In this document: positions 24,902 to 34,324 of the stretch, piece by piece
Position numbering within the stretch: position 1 is the stretch's first letter
Layout: each line of letters begins with the position of its first letter
From: Pseudoflavitalea sp. G-6-1-2
GTDB taxonomy: Bacteria; Bacteroidota; Bacteroidia; Chitinophagales; Chitinophagaceae
Length of the DNA: 64,000 nucleotides
Direction: 5' to 3'
Assembly: GCF_012927185.1 (NCBI RefSeq)
Contig: NZ_JABBGB010000003.1
Coordinates: 868,001-932,000 of the forward strand
Position numbers and translations under genes: made by a program
Notes under the pieces: generated by a model
Databases searched by the model: none
What the model was told of the DNA's origin: nothing
The model's input: the letters and a program-made list of their open reading frames with translations, nothing else

Positions 24902-26305
24902 TTAAAGGTGGATAGCTTCGCCATAAGCCACTTCAATAGCATCTTTCACGCTCTCGCTGATAGTCGGGTGCGGGTGGATGCTGTTGAGTACTTCGTGGTA
25001 AGTAGTTTCGAGCTTGCGGCCTACTACTGTTTCGATGATCATTTCAGTTACGTTGTAACCGATCATATGCGTACCGAGCCATTCGCCGTATTTAGCATCG
25101 AAGATTACTTTTACGAAACCTTCTGTATGGCCTGCAGCAGAGGCTTTGCCCGAAGCGCTGAGCGGGAATTTACCCACTTTGATTTCGTAGCCGGCTTCTT
25201 TGGCTTGTTTCTCTGTGTATCCAACTGAAGCGATCTCAGGTGTGCAATAAGTACAACCAGGAACGTTGTTGTAATCGATAGCTTCCGGCTGGTGATTGAA
25301 TTTCTTCTCGTTGTATGCAATGCTCTCTACGCAGATGATGCCTTCTTTGCTTGCTACGTGTGCGAGTGCCTGGCCAGGAGCACAGTCACCGATTGCGTAG
25401 AAACCAGGAACATTCGTCTGATAGTATTTGTCCACTGCAACACGGCCTTTCTCAGTTTTGATGCCCAGTGTTTCCAATCCGATATTTTCGATATTGGCAG
25501 TAACACCTACAGCGCTGAGAACAACGTCTGCTTCGAGCACTACGTCGCCATTGGCAGTTTTGATAGTGGCTTTAACGCCATTGCCGCTGGTATCAACGCT
25601 GGTAACTTCGGCATTGGTCATTACTTCGATACCTTGTTTCTTGAAGTTCTTCTCCAGTTCTTTCGATACATCTTCATCTTCAACAGGCACGATGCGTGGG
25701 AGGAATTCAACGATGGTAACTTTTGTTCCGAGAGCATTGTAGAAGTAGCCGAATTCAACGCCGATAGCGCCTGATCCTACTACGATGATGCTCTTGGGTT
25801 GGGTAGGAAGGCTCATGGCTTCGCGATAGCCAATGATCTTCTTGCCATCCTGTTTCAGGGCTGGCAGTTCGCGGCTGCGGCCGCCGGTTGCTATGATGAT
25901 ATGTTTTCCTTCAACGATTTGTTTTTTGCCGTCAGCAGCAGTCACTTCAACCTGACCTTTTGCTTTGAGCACGCCGTTGCCCATCACAACGTCGATCTTG
26001 TTCTTTTTCATGAGGAACTGAACGCCCTTGCTCATTTTCTCTGCTACGCCGCGGCTGCGTTTGATCACAGCAGCAAAGTCGTGCTGACCGGTGGCTTCAA
26101 TACCAAAATCTTTTGCATGTTTGATGTACTCCATTACTGAAGCACTTTTCAGGAGGGCTTTGGTAGGAATACAACCCCAGTTGAGGCATATACCACCGAG
26201 GCTTTCTCTTTCAATGATAGCGGTCTTTAAACCTAACTGAGATGCACGGATAGCTGCCACATATCCGCCGGGGCCACTTCCGAGTACTATTACGTCGTAT
26301 GCCAT
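24902..26305 (-). CDS. lpdA: Dihydrolipoyl dehydrogenase (E3)
   Basis: 467 residues, full family length. It reoxidises dihydrolipoamide with NAD+ in the 2-oxoacid dehydrogenase and glycine-cleavage complexes. FAD-binding VLGSGPGGYVAAIRASQLG at residues 6-24; redox disulfide GGICLNWGCIPTK at 37-49; NAD-binding VVGSGAIGVEFGYF at about 182; second FAD segment YAIGDCAPG near 310; C-terminal catalytic His-Glu pair in HPHPTISE. It stands alone on the minus strand, closed by a strong bidirectional terminator. Upstream, a 200-base gap without a clear promoter box separates it from the island gene. Confidence 0.97.
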   Translation of the reverse strand: MAYDVIVLGSGPGGYVAAIRASQLGLKTAIIERESLGGICLNWGCIPTKALLKSASVMEYIKHAKDFGIEATGQHDFAAVIKRSRGVAEKMSKGVQFLMKKNKIDVVMGNGVLKAKGQVEVTAADGKKQIVEGKHIIIATGGRSRELPALKQDGKKIIGYREAMSLPTQPKSIIVVGSGAIGVEFGYFYNALGTKVTIVEFLPRIVPVEDEDVSKELEKNFKKQGIEVMTNAEVTSVDTSGNGVKATIKTANGDVVLEADVVLSAVGVTANIENIGLETLGIKTEKGRVAVDKYYQTNVPGFYAIGDCAPGQALAHVASKEGIICVESIAYNEKKFNHQPEAIDYNNVPGCTYCTPEIASVGYTEKQAKEAGYEIKVGKFPLSASGKASAAGHTEGFVKVIFDAKYGEWLGTHMIGYNVTEMIIETVVGRKLETTYHEVLNSIHPHPTISESVKDAIEVAYGEAIHL

Positions 26306-26504
26306 ATTTGGTTTGTGATTTTAAACATTATGATTTTGGGTCTGTAAGATAAGCTCTTGTTCCTCATGGGGCAGGAGGGGTTTCTTACGACCTGCGAAGC
26401 TAGTCGAAAATGGAGAAAAACCCAAATACGGGCAGGAGAGGGAAATGTTGTATCATTATTAGAACAAAATTTGAAGTAAAAAGTTGATTATCTGAATGAT
26501 ATGC

Positions 26505-28385
26505 TTATTTGATTAATTCTTCTCCCTGCTCAAAGTCATACTTCGCTATTCGGAGTAAGGCAGCAATTAACAAAAGTGCTTTATCAATTGAATAATCGTG
26601 ATACTCATAATATGAATGTGCAACATTATTCCTGATATTAGGGCCACCTTCATTCAGAAAAAGATATTTGAAGAAAAAAACATCATCTTCTTCAAAATAT
26701 TTCAGGAATTCTTCTTTCTCCAGAATGTTGTTAATATACAATTCCTGCATCCCTTTTTGTCTGCTAATGCTGGTGCTAACATTAATGTATTCGCAGAATT
26801 TGCGCAAAAGGCCTTCGAATTTTAGGGTTAAGCTATCAATACACAAAACAAAAGACGGTTGGTAGTATTTTGAACTGGTCCACGCCTGAATCTGAACAAA
26901 AAACTCAATGATTGAGGGGATAATTAACGGACTGGTATTTAATTCAAGTTCTTGTCCGCTTATGTCTTTGTAAATAAAACTTTTGCCAATCCAGCTGTCA
27001 TTAACAATAAAGGAAATGAAATTTCTAAATGTCAAATGTCCTGATTGAATTCCGGGTATAATAATGTACCGCAGTTTGGGAAGAAGGCTATGTTGAACAT
27101 AATAGGAATAGAATGTGTACAAATGGTTAGTCTGAATGTCTAAGGCGTTGTTCTTAATTATGTTTTTGTTTTTATCAAATTGTATATGATTAAAATGGTC
27201 AAAAGTTGTTTTTGCTAGTTTCTTAACCCCTTGTTGAGCAGCCTTGTAATTCGGCAGGATAGGCTCATTAGCTAAATAGGAGTAAATGCTTCTGGGCGTA
27301 CACATTAATATTTTCTCTGCATTTCCTTTTAGATATTCATCCCATTTTTCAATTGCATTAACTGTTTTTACATCATAGTTTATACTAAAGGAGGTTAATC
27401 TGATATTGGATTTATGGGCATGATATAGTTGTTCGGTTTCCTCCTTTTCTTTAGTATTATGCGCTAATGTAAAGGCCTGGATTGCCTTGGTGTAATTATA
27501 TTGCTTAATCCAGGCTCTGTCTTCGGTTGATTCCCGGTCGGCCATCCTCCTGTTTGCAAATCCAACTTCATTATGCCATTCTTTTAAATTTTCTTTCGTT
27601 TTTTGTGCTACTTCGATTGCTTTAGGAAAATATATTGATGTCCAAAGAAAATCACTTATTCTAGGGTTCTTATTTAGTTCGCTTTCGTAAATGTCAAGCA
27701 CTCCCTTAAAGTCAATAGCCTTAAAAAGTTTTGGGAAGGATAACATATCTTCAACAATTCCCGACTTCACAAAAAAGGGAATTCCCGAAACTCTAAATAG
27801 TAAGTGGTTAGCTAGCTTTTTAATTTGCTCATGTTCAGTGTTAATTTCATTGCAGAGGCTCGATGTATTTTCGAAATAGCGTCCAATTAGGCTTGCTTTG
27901 TCTTCATCATAATTAGGGTGAAGCTGTTTAATAAGGTCATTAATACAATCAAAATAATTTTGGATTGCTTTAATGCCGTACTTCCTATTCTTAACACCAG
28001 AAATAGCTCTCCATAGTAAATGATAATACCTTGCCTTAAGTAAACTGGTTTTGCAGTTCTCCGCTCTTTTTTTTATGTAAGAAAATGCATTGGTTTGTAT
28101 CTGATCTAAGGAAGGAAATTGACTTACCTCACCAATTATTGCACCATTAGAAGAGGAAAGAGAAAATAACCGGGGACCATTAATTTCAAAAATGAAGCAT
28201 TCAACCTCCCATTGGGCCCACTGCTTTTCTTCAGGGGAATTTGTGAAATTTCTATACTTTATGAAAATATCTGAGATTTCCGAAAATTCCTCCAATTCCA
28301 TCCCATTAGCTTCAACAAACTCATACAGGTCGTCAATTGTAGAAAATTGTGTTGCATCAAAGTCCTGGAAAGAGTTTTTATTCAT
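26505..28385 (-). CDS. AT-rich orphan with HEPN-like C-terminal motif (DUF4209-like)
   Basis: 626 residues with no signal peptide or clear membrane helix. The protein is mainly helical. The C-terminal part has LRKFCEYIN..., EFLKYFEEDDVFFFKYLFLNEGGPNIRNNVAHS. The RNNVAH segment (Arg585, His590) fits the R-x4-His motif of HEPN RNases and related DUF4209-type tails; I am fairly but not fully sure of that family. The gene is clearly richer in A and T than its neighbours, uses AT-ending codons, and has AT-rich gaps on both sides, which suggests horizontal transfer. HEPN proteins often act in phage defence or toxin systems; no antitoxin-like partner is seen here. Confidence 0.6.
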   Translation of the reverse strand: MNKNSFQDFDATQFSTIDDLYEFVEANGMELEEFSEISDIFIKYRNFTNSPEEKQWAQWEVECFIFEINGPRLFSLSSSNGAIIGEVSQFPSLDQIQTNAFSYIKKRAENCKTSLLKARYYHLLWRAISGVKNRKYGIKAIQNYFDCINDLIKQLHPNYDEDKASLIGRYFENTSSLCNEINTEHEQIKKLANHLLFRVSGIPFFVKSGIVEDMLSFPKLFKAIDFKGVLDIYESELNKNPRISDFLWTSIYFPKAIEVAQKTKENLKEWHNEVGFANRRMADRESTEDRAWIKQYNYTKAIQAFTLAHNTKEKEETEQLYHAHKSNIRLTSFSINYDVKTVNAIEKWDEYLKGNAEKILMCTPRSIYSYLANEPILPNYKAAQQGVKKLAKTTFDHFNHIQFDKNKNIIKNNALDIQTNHLYTFYSYYVQHSLLPKLRYIIIPGIQSGHLTFRNFISFIVNDSWIGKSFIYKDISGQELELNTSPLIIPSIIEFFVQIQAWTSSKYYQPSFVLCIDSLTLKFEGLLRKFCEYINVSTSISRQKGMQELYINNILEKEEFLKYFEEDDVFFFKYLFLNEGGPNIRNNVAHSYYEYHDYSIDKALLLIAALLRIAKYDFEQGEELIK

Positions 28386-28583
28386 AACTAACTTGCGCTG
28401 AGTTTTAATTGTTTAGAATCTTAATTTGTAAATTATATTAAAATAAAATAATAACTGATCTTGTCTTAAAAATCCAGGAAATTGATATGCATTTTGGGAT
28501 TGTTGGGCAGTTAAAAATGTATCTAACAAAGTCATAAGAAATCCTTGCTTGTTTTTGGCTAAATTGTTATTAATTAGCCTTGC

Positions 28584-29732
28584 ATGAAAAAAATCAACCG
28601 ATACTTGAGTTATTTTGCCTACTCAATTGTAATTCTGCTGATTGCATTTGCAGGTTATGCATTCATCAGCGGCAAAACCTATCTCTTTAAAGTTGTCTGG
28701 TACAATTTCCCCGGCATCGACGATTACAAACATTTCAACAACAATACTCTCACCACCGGCACACATCAGCCATGGGCGGTGAGCACGGATTACAACAAAC
28801 CTACACTCCCCGCCGATACACGCAGGCTGCTCACAGACCTGCAAACTACTGCTCTCCTCGTTATAAAAAACGACTCTGTTTTATTTGAAGAATACTGGGA
28901 TGGATATTCCGATTCTTCCTGGTCCGGCTCTTTCTCCGTGGCCAAAAGCATCACCGGTCTGCTGGTTGGATGCGCGCTCAAAGACAGCAGCATCAAATCT
29001 CTTCAGGACCCTGTCGGAAAATATCTTCCGGAATTCAAAGAAGGAGAGAAGTCGAAAGTGAAAATCATCGATCTGCTCACCATGAGCAGCGGCACCGATT
29101 TTCAGGAAACCTATTCCAACCCGCTCAGCATCACTACTGAACTCTATTATGGAGATGATGTATACAAAACTGCCACGGGCGTGGGAATGGAGGCTGAGCC
29201 CGGTAAGCTCTTCGAGTACAGATCCGGCGATACGCAACTGTTGGGTCTCATCGTAGAGAAAGCCACCGGAAAATCGCTCAGCGCCTACTGTGCAGAAAAA
29301 CTCTGGCATCCGCTGGGGGCCGAACATCCGGCACTCTGGAGCACCGATCATACGGGCGGACATATCAAATCGTATTGCTGTTTCAATTCCAATGCGCGCG
29401 ACTTTGCAAGATTCGGGCAACTGATGGTGGACAGCGGCCGCTGGAAAGGGCAGGAGATCATTTCCCCCGAATACTACACTCAATCCATTACACCCAATAT
29501 GATCCCCGACAGGCATGGAAAGCCCTGCGACTACTATGGTTATCAGTGGTGGATCATTCCCGGCAATGAAAAAATATTCTATGCCCGTGGAATCCTTGGG
29601 CAATACATCATTGTTATCCCTTCCAAAAAACTGGTGCTGGTGCGGTTAGGCAAAAAAAGAGCCGATCCCGTTCCTGCATTGCATGCCCCCGGAGAAGTAG
29701 CAGAATTGATCAACTGGGGAATGCAATTGTGA
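28584..29732 (+). CDS. Serine hydrolase, beta-lactamase-like (class C fold), membrane-anchored
   Basis: 382 residues. An uncleaved N-terminal helix (residues 10-30, ILLIAFAGYAFISG) would anchor it to the inner membrane facing the periplasm. The nucleophile motif SxxK is SVAK in GSFSVAKSITGLLVG at about 117. The YxN-type motif appears as YRSGDTQLLG near 214. The third motif near the C terminus is GILGQYIIV in place of HxG. The family includes esterases and D-amino-acid peptidases, and substrate is not deducible. It precedes bshB1 by 41 bases, but bshB1 has its own -7 box. Confidence 0.82.
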   Translation: MKKINRYLSYFAYSIVILLIAFAGYAFISGKTYLFKVVWYNFPGIDDYKHFNNNTLTTGTHQPWAVSTDYNKPTLPADTRRLLTDLQTTALLVIKNDSVLFEEYWDGYSDSSWSGSFSVAKSITGLLVGCALKDSSIKSLQDPVGKYLPEFKEGEKSKVKIIDLLTMSSGTDFQETYSNPLSITTELYYGDDVYKTATGVGMEAEPGKLFEYRSGDTQLLGLIVEKATGKSLSAYCAEKLWHPLGAEHPALWSTDHTGGHIKSYCCFNSNARDFARFGQLMVDSGRWKGQEIISPEYYTQSITPNMIPDRHGKPCDYYGYQWWIIPGNEKIFYARGILGQYIIVIPSKKLVLVRLGKKRADPVPALHAPGEVAELINWGMQL

Positions 29733-29745
29733 ACAAATCCCTGAT

Positions 29746-29753
29746 TATCTTTG
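29746..29753 (+). promoter_or_regulatory. -7 promoter box for bshB1
   Basis: TATCTTTG, matching TAnnTTTG, 20 bases before the bshB1 ATG. A -33 TTTG at normal spacing is not obvious. Confidence 0.5.
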
Positions 29754-29773
29754 TTGTTCGCACATCAACGATT

Positions 29774-30511
29774 ATGAAACTAGATATACTCGCCATCGGC
29801 GTCCATCCCGATGATGTGGAACTTGGTTGTTCCGGAACACTCATTAACGAAATCAGAAATGGAAAGAAGGCTGGCATTCTCGACCTCACACAAGGGGAGC
29901 TTGGAACCAGGGGAACCATCGAAACCCGGTATGCCGAAGCGGCCAGTGCAGCAGCCATCATGGGCGTGCATGTGAGGGAAAACCTCAAAATGCGCGACGG
30001 TTTTTTCCGGAATGATGAAGCGCATCAGTTGCAACTGATCAGCGCCATCCGCAAGTATCAGCCGGATGTGATCCTCGCCAATGCGCTCGACGATCGCCAC
30101 CCCGACCACGGCAGAGCGGGCCACCTCATCTCAGACGCCTGTTTCCTCAGCGGTCTTGTTAAAGTGGAGACCCGCGACGAGAACGGTAATCTTCAACCAA
30201 AATGGCGTCCCAAATATGTGCTGCACTACATGCAGGACTGGTATCACGAACCTAATCTCTTAATCGACATAAGCGATGTATTTGAACAGAGAATGAAGGC
30301 TGTAGAGGCTTATTCAACTCAGTTCTTCAATCCTATCAATGGCGGTGAAGGCACACAAACCTATATTTCCACCCCCGACTTCCTCGACAGTGTAATTGCG
30401 CGTGCGCGCATGCTCGGAAAAAGAATTGGCGTGAAATATGCAGAAGGGTTCATCAGCGAAAAAAAGATCGGCATCCGCAATCTCGATTCGCTGGTATTGG
30501 TAGAAACATAA
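29774..30511 (+). CDS. bshB1: Bacillithiol biosynthesis deacetylase BshB1
   Basis: 245 residues from the ATG at 29774. LmbE/PIG-L fold zinc deacetylase that removes acetate from GlcNAc-malate to give GlcN-malate in bacillithiol synthesis. Metal and catalytic motifs: AIGVHPDDVELGC at 7-19 and DDRHPDHGRAGHL at about 106. BshB1-specific stretches include LTQGELGTRGT and the C-terminal GVKYAEGFISEKKIGI. Bacillithiol is the main low-molecular-weight thiol of Bacillota and many Bacteroidota. BshA and BshC are not in this window. A start 15 codons earlier is possible but would overlap the promoter box. Confidence 0.93.
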   Translation: MKLDILAIGVHPDDVELGCSGTLINEIRNGKKAGILDLTQGELGTRGTIETRYAEAASAAAIMGVHVRENLKMRDGFFRNDEAHQLQLISAIRKYQPDVILANALDDRHPDHGRAGHLISDACFLSGLVKVETRDENGNLQPKWRPKYVLHYMQDWYHEPNLLIDISDVFEQRMKAVEAYSTQFFNPINGGEGTQTYISTPDFLDSVIARARMLGKRIGVKYAEGFISEKKIGIRNLDSLVLVET

Positions 30512-30548
30512 TTAGCAAGGTTTTAAGGGTTTGTAGGTATTATAATCG

Positions 30549-30556
30549 TAACTTTG
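30549..30556 (+). promoter_or_regulatory. -7 promoter box for the desaturase gene
   Basis: TAACTTTG followed by C, an exact Bacteroidota -7 box, 41 bases before the ATG. Confidence 0.65.
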
Positions 30557-30597
30557 CGCCTTTATTAATTTCTTTTAGTCCCCCTGTATTAAACAAA

Positions 30598-31674
30598 ATG
30601 GCGACACCAAAATTTGCGAATGTTCCTCACTCATTCCATTCAGAACTGAAGCGCAGGATCAGTGAGTATTTTCAGGAAGTGGGTACATCCCAAACCGGTA
30701 ATTACAGCCTTTTCATAAAAGCTGTGGTGCTGATGGTAGGTTTTCTCGCTGTGTATATTCACCTGGTGTTCTTTACACCCAGCCTCCTTTTTCAGATACT
30801 GGAAAGCGTTATACTGGGCGGACTGGTAGCAGCTATCGGCTTTAACGTAATGCACGACGGTGCACACGGAAGCTTCAGCAAATACAAATGGGTAAACACC
30901 CTCGCTTCTTTCTCTCTCAATATTCTCGGTGGCAACAGCTTCATGTGGAATGTGAAACATAACGTGATCCATCACGCGTATACCAACGTAGACGGTGTGG
31001 ACGACGATATCGATATCCAACCATGGATGCGCATGAGCTCCACTCAGAAAAAATACAAACTGCACAAGTATCAGCATATCTATTTCTGGCTCCTGTATTC
31101 ACTGCTCTACGTACTGTGGATCTTTGTACTCGACTATCAGAAATATTTCAAGAGCAAAGTAGGCAGCATGCCTCTGAAGAAAATGAAACTCAGCGACCAC
31201 CTCGTGTTCTGGGGCTTCAAATTGCTGCACCTCTTCATGTTCGTTGGCCTTCCCATTTACATGGTAGGTTTCTCTTCATGGCTTATCAGCTTCCTCATCT
31301 TCACACTGGTGGCAGGTCTTGTACTGAGCCTCGTGTTCCAGCTGGCACATACGGTTGAGCATACTGCTTTCCCTGTAGTGAATGAAGATACCGGAAGACT
31401 GGATGATGAGTGGGCTATCCACCAGATCAAAACCACCGCAAACTTTGCTACCAACAATAAAGTAGTGAGCTGGCTGGTAGGTGGATTGAACTTCCAGATC
31501 GAACACCATCTTTTCCCCAAAATATCGCACGTACACTATCCTGCTATCAGCAAGATCATTCGTAAAATGTGCCAGGAGCACGGTCTCCAGTACATCGAAT
31601 ATCCACGTGTACGCTATGCGGTAGCTTCTCACGTGGCCTTCCTGAAACAAATGGGAACCGCAATGCCTTCATAG
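30598..31674 (+). CDS. Membrane fatty acid desaturase
   Basis: 358 residues, polytopic. Three histidine boxes bind the di-iron centre: HDGAHGSF (about 84-91), HNVIHHAYTN (about 121-130) and QIEHHLFPKISH (about 300-311). The QxxHH form of the last box is typical of acyl-lipid (front-end or delta-6-like) desaturases. Hydrophobic helix pairs lie at about 38-60, 75-82, 155-180 and 200-250. It introduces a cis double bond into membrane acyl chains, using oxygen and electrons from ferredoxin or cytochrome b5-like donors. Own promoter upstream; the aguB gene after it also has one. Confidence 0.9.
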   Translation: MATPKFANVPHSFHSELKRRISEYFQEVGTSQTGNYSLFIKAVVLMVGFLAVYIHLVFFTPSLLFQILESVILGGLVAAIGFNVMHDGAHGSFSKYKWVNTLASFSLNILGGNSFMWNVKHNVIHHAYTNVDGVDDDIDIQPWMRMSSTQKKYKLHKYQHIYFWLLYSLLYVLWIFVLDYQKYFKSKVGSMPLKKMKLSDHLVFWGFKLLHLFMFVGLPIYMVGFSSWLISFLIFTLVAGLVLSLVFQLAHTVEHTAFPVVNEDTGRLDDEWAIHQIKTTANFATNNKVVSWLVGGLNFQIEHHLFPKISHVHYPAISKIIRKMCQEHGLQYIEYPRVRYAVASHVAFLKQMGTAMPS

Positions 31675-31710
31675 GCACGGAGTTTTAACACTAAAATTCC
31701 TGTTATTGCA

Positions 31711-31718
31711 TAACTTTG
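31711..31718 (+). promoter_or_regulatory. -7 promoter box for aguB-aguA
   Basis: TAACTTTG followed by C, 23 bases before the aguB ATG; identical to the desaturase box. Confidence 0.62.
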
Positions 31719-31740
31719 CAGCCTCAAAGTTTAAACCATC

Positions 31741-32616
31741 ATGTCTAAAGTAAAAGTAGGACTGGTGCAGATGAGTTGCACCGCCAATAAAGAAGAGAAC
31801 CTGCAAAAGGCAGTTGACAAAGTAAGAGAAGCAGCTGATAAAGGTGCTCAGATCGTTTGTCTGCAGGAATTATTCACTTCACTGTACTTCTGCGATGTGG
31901 AGGATTACGACAACTTCAATCTGGCAGAAGCTGTTCCCGGACCATCCACTGAAACCCTCGGAAAGGTAGCGGCGGAGAAAGGTGTGGTGATCATCGCTTC
32001 ACTTTTTGAAAAAAGAACACAGGGGCTGTATCACAATACCACTGCCGTGATCGATGCAGATGGTACTTACCTCGGCAAGTACCGCAAAATGCATATTCCC
32101 GATGATCCGGCTTACTACGAAAAATTCTACTTCACTCCCGGCGACCTGGGATATAAAGTCTTCAAAACAAAATTCGCCACCATCGGTGTGCTCATCTGCT
32201 GGGATCAATGGTATCCCGAAGCTGCGCGCATCACTGCACTCATGGGCGCAGAAATTCTGTTCTATCCCACCGCTATCGGCTGGGCCACTTCACAGGACGA
32301 AGCCACCAACAACGAGCAGTACAATGCATGGCAGACCATTCAACGCAGTCATGCTGTTGCCAATGGTATCCACGTGGTGAGCGTAAACAGGGTAGGCCTC
32401 GAACAGAACGGCGCCATGAAATTCTGGGGCGGCTCTTTCGTGAGCAATCCTTTCGGTAACCTCACTTATCTGGCAAGCCACGATAAAGAAGAGACCCACG
32501 TTCAGGAGCTCGATCTGAAACTGAGCGATCGCTATCGTACGCACTGGCCATTCCTGCGCGACAGAAGAATCGACTCTTATCAGCCGATCACCAAAAGATA
32601 TATCGACGAAGATTAA
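31741..32616 (+). CDS. aguB: N-carbamoylputrescine amidase
   Basis: 291 residues, nitrilase superfamily. It hydrolyses N-carbamoylputrescine to putrescine, CO2 and ammonia, the last step of the agmatine route. The catalytic triad is visible: Glu43 in CLQELF, Lys116 in KYRKMHIPD and Cys153 in LICWDQWYPE. QELFTSLYFC and NRVGLE are family hallmarks. It forms an operon with agmatine deiminase 32 bases downstream, which supports the assignment over other nitrilases. Length is normal. Confidence 0.95.
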   Translation: MSKVKVGLVQMSCTANKEENLQKAVDKVREAADKGAQIVCLQELFTSLYFCDVEDYDNFNLAEAVPGPSTETLGKVAAEKGVVIIASLFEKRTQGLYHNTTAVIDADGTYLGKYRKMHIPDDPAYYEKFYFTPGDLGYKVFKTKFATIGVLICWDQWYPEAARITALMGAEILFYPTAIGWATSQDEATNNEQYNAWQTIQRSHAVANGIHVVSVNRVGLEQNGAMKFWGGSFVSNPFGNLTYLASHDKEETHVQELDLKLSDRYRTHWPFLRDRRIDSYQPITKRYIDED

Positions 32617-32648
32617 TCTGCCCTTTACCGCAGCATAAAAAACATTCC

Positions 32649-33695
32649 ATGGAATCAATCACTCCTGCACAGCTGGGCTATGTGTTCCCTGCTGAATTTG
32701 CTCCGCATACCGCAACCTGGCTGAGCTGGCCTCATAAAGAAGCGAGCTGGCCCGGAAAGATCAATGCCATCTATCCATACTACAGCCAATTTGTAAAAGA
32801 ACTGGCGCTGAGTGAGCTGGTGCGCATCAACGTGGCTGATGAAGCCATGAAACAGTTCGCATCGAAGCATCTCAACGATGCAGGTGTTGATATGAGTAAA
32901 GTGGAATTTTTCTTTCATCCCACCAACGACGCGTGGTGCAGGGATCATGGTCCGGCTTTCCTCATCAATCCCGCAGCAGAACAGAAAAAAGTGATCGTCG
33001 ACTGGGGCTACAACGCCTGGGGCGGAAAATATCCTCCATTCGATCAGGATGATGTAATTCCAACCCTCATCGGAAAACATTACAACCTGCCTGTGTACAA
33101 TCCCGGTATCGTAATGGAAGGAGGATCTGTAGAATTCAATGGCGCCGGCACTTTGCTCACATCAACAGCATGCCTGCTCAATCCGAACCGCAATCCGCAT
33201 CTCAATCAGGATCAGATCGAAAACTACCTTCGTCAATATTACGGAGTAGAGCAGATCCTCTGGGTTGATGAAGGCATTGTAGGTGACGATACCGATGGAC
33301 ATATCGACGATACCATCCGCTTCGTGAATGAAGACACTGTGCTTACGGTTGTTGAATTCAGCAAAGAAGATGAGAACTACGAACTGCTGCAGCAGAACCT
33401 GCGTCAGCTGAAACAGATGCGACTGCTCAATGGCAAACAGCTCAACATCATCGAGCTGCCCATGCCGGATGCAGTGGTGTTCGACGATCAGCGGCTGCCG
33501 GCTTCTTACGCTAATTTCTATATCGCCAATAAATCTGTGATTGTTCCAACGTATCGCTGTGCAGCGGATGATGTGGCATTGCAGATCATTCAGCAAAGTT
33601 TCCCCGACAGAAAGGTAGTGGGTATCGACAGCACGGAGATTATCTGGGGACTGGGAAGTTTCCACTGTCTGAGCCAGCAGGAACCTGCGGTGTAG
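32649..33695 (+). CDS. aguA: Agmatine deiminase
   Basis: 348 residues of the peptidylarginine-deiminase-like family. It converts agmatine to N-carbamoylputrescine, feeding the enzyme encoded just upstream. Family motifs: TWLSWPHKEASWPG at about 19, DAWCRDHGPAFL near 95, MEGGSVEFNG near 157, DGHIDDTIRF near 216 and the catalytic Cys near the C terminus in GLGSFHCLSQQ. Last gene of the aguBA operon; its end is 15 bases from the convergent TPMT-like gene with no obvious terminator between. Confidence 0.95.
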   Translation: MESITPAQLGYVFPAEFAPHTATWLSWPHKEASWPGKINAIYPYYSQFVKELALSELVRINVADEAMKQFASKHLNDAGVDMSKVEFFFHPTNDAWCRDHGPAFLINPAAEQKKVIVDWGYNAWGGKYPPFDQDDVIPTLIGKHYNLPVYNPGIVMEGGSVEFNGAGTLLTSTACLLNPNRNPHLNQDQIENYLRQYYGVEQILWVDEGIVGDDTDGHIDDTIRFVNEDTVLTVVEFSKEDENYELLQQNLRQLKQMRLLNGKQLNIIELPMPDAVVFDDQRLPASYANFYIANKSVIVPTYRCAADDVALQIIQQSFPDRKVVGIDSTEIIWGLGSFHCLSQQEPAV

Positions 33696-33710
33696 GGCAA
33701 TGTTATTCCG

Positions 33711-34304
33711 CTAATCATTTATGGCAATAAAGAATGCTTCGGCGCCCTGTCTCGGCTTGATAGAGTTGCGGCAGGGCTCCATTTTTTTAAGACGCAGCTG
33801 TTGCTGGAAGATTGGCATATACGATTCGATATGTCCTCCATAAGGCGGCGCTGAATCAAAATCCCTGTTGAACAACACACCTGCAATTGTGCCTCCCGGA
33901 GCGAGCAATTCTTTCACTTTCTCTGCATATTTCGGCCTCATTGCAGGAGGAAAAACACAGAAGAAAGTCTGTTCGAGAATGAGATCATACTGGCCTGCAT
34001 GCTCAAAGAAATCTCCGGTTATGATGTTGAGTGAATTGCCAGCATAAGTTTTTAATCTTTCTGCCAGCTGTGCTGTGAGAACTGAAGAAATATCAATTAC
34101 TGTAAGGTGCTGAAACCCTTGCTGCATCAGGTATTCAGCTTCGTATCCGTTGCCGCATCCGGGAATGAGGATGCGAATGTTCTTATCTGTCAGCTGATCG
34201 ATGTATTCTTTTAATGGAGTAGAGGGATAACCGATATCCCAGCCTTGTTTTTGCTGTTTGTATTGATCGTCCCAGAAGTCAGCATCGAAGATTTGATCCG
34301 GCAT
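33711..34304 (-). CDS. SAM-dependent methyltransferase, TPMT family
   Basis: 197 residues. Thiopurine S-methyltransferase-type protein: FWDDQYKQQKQGWDIGYPS near the start (substrate/SAM lid), motif I as ILIPGCGNGYEAEYL at about 44, the acidic VIDIS and the late LLAPGGTIAGVLF. Bacterial members methylate sulfur, selenium or other small nucleophiles, or halides. Substrate unknown. It lies 20 bases downstream of the small membrane protein gene on the same strand. Confidence 0.85.
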   Translation of the reverse strand: MPDQIFDADFWDDQYKQQKQGWDIGYPSTPLKEYIDQLTDKNIRILIPGCGNGYEAEYLMQQGFQHLTVIDISSVLTAQLAERLKTYAGNSLNIITGDFFEHAGQYDLILEQTFFCVFPPAMRPKYAEKVKELLAPGGTIAGVLFNRDFDSAPPYGGHIESYMPIFQQQLRLKKMEPCRNSIKPRQGAEAFFIAIND

Positions 34305-34324
34305 GGCATATCGTTTATGGATGG

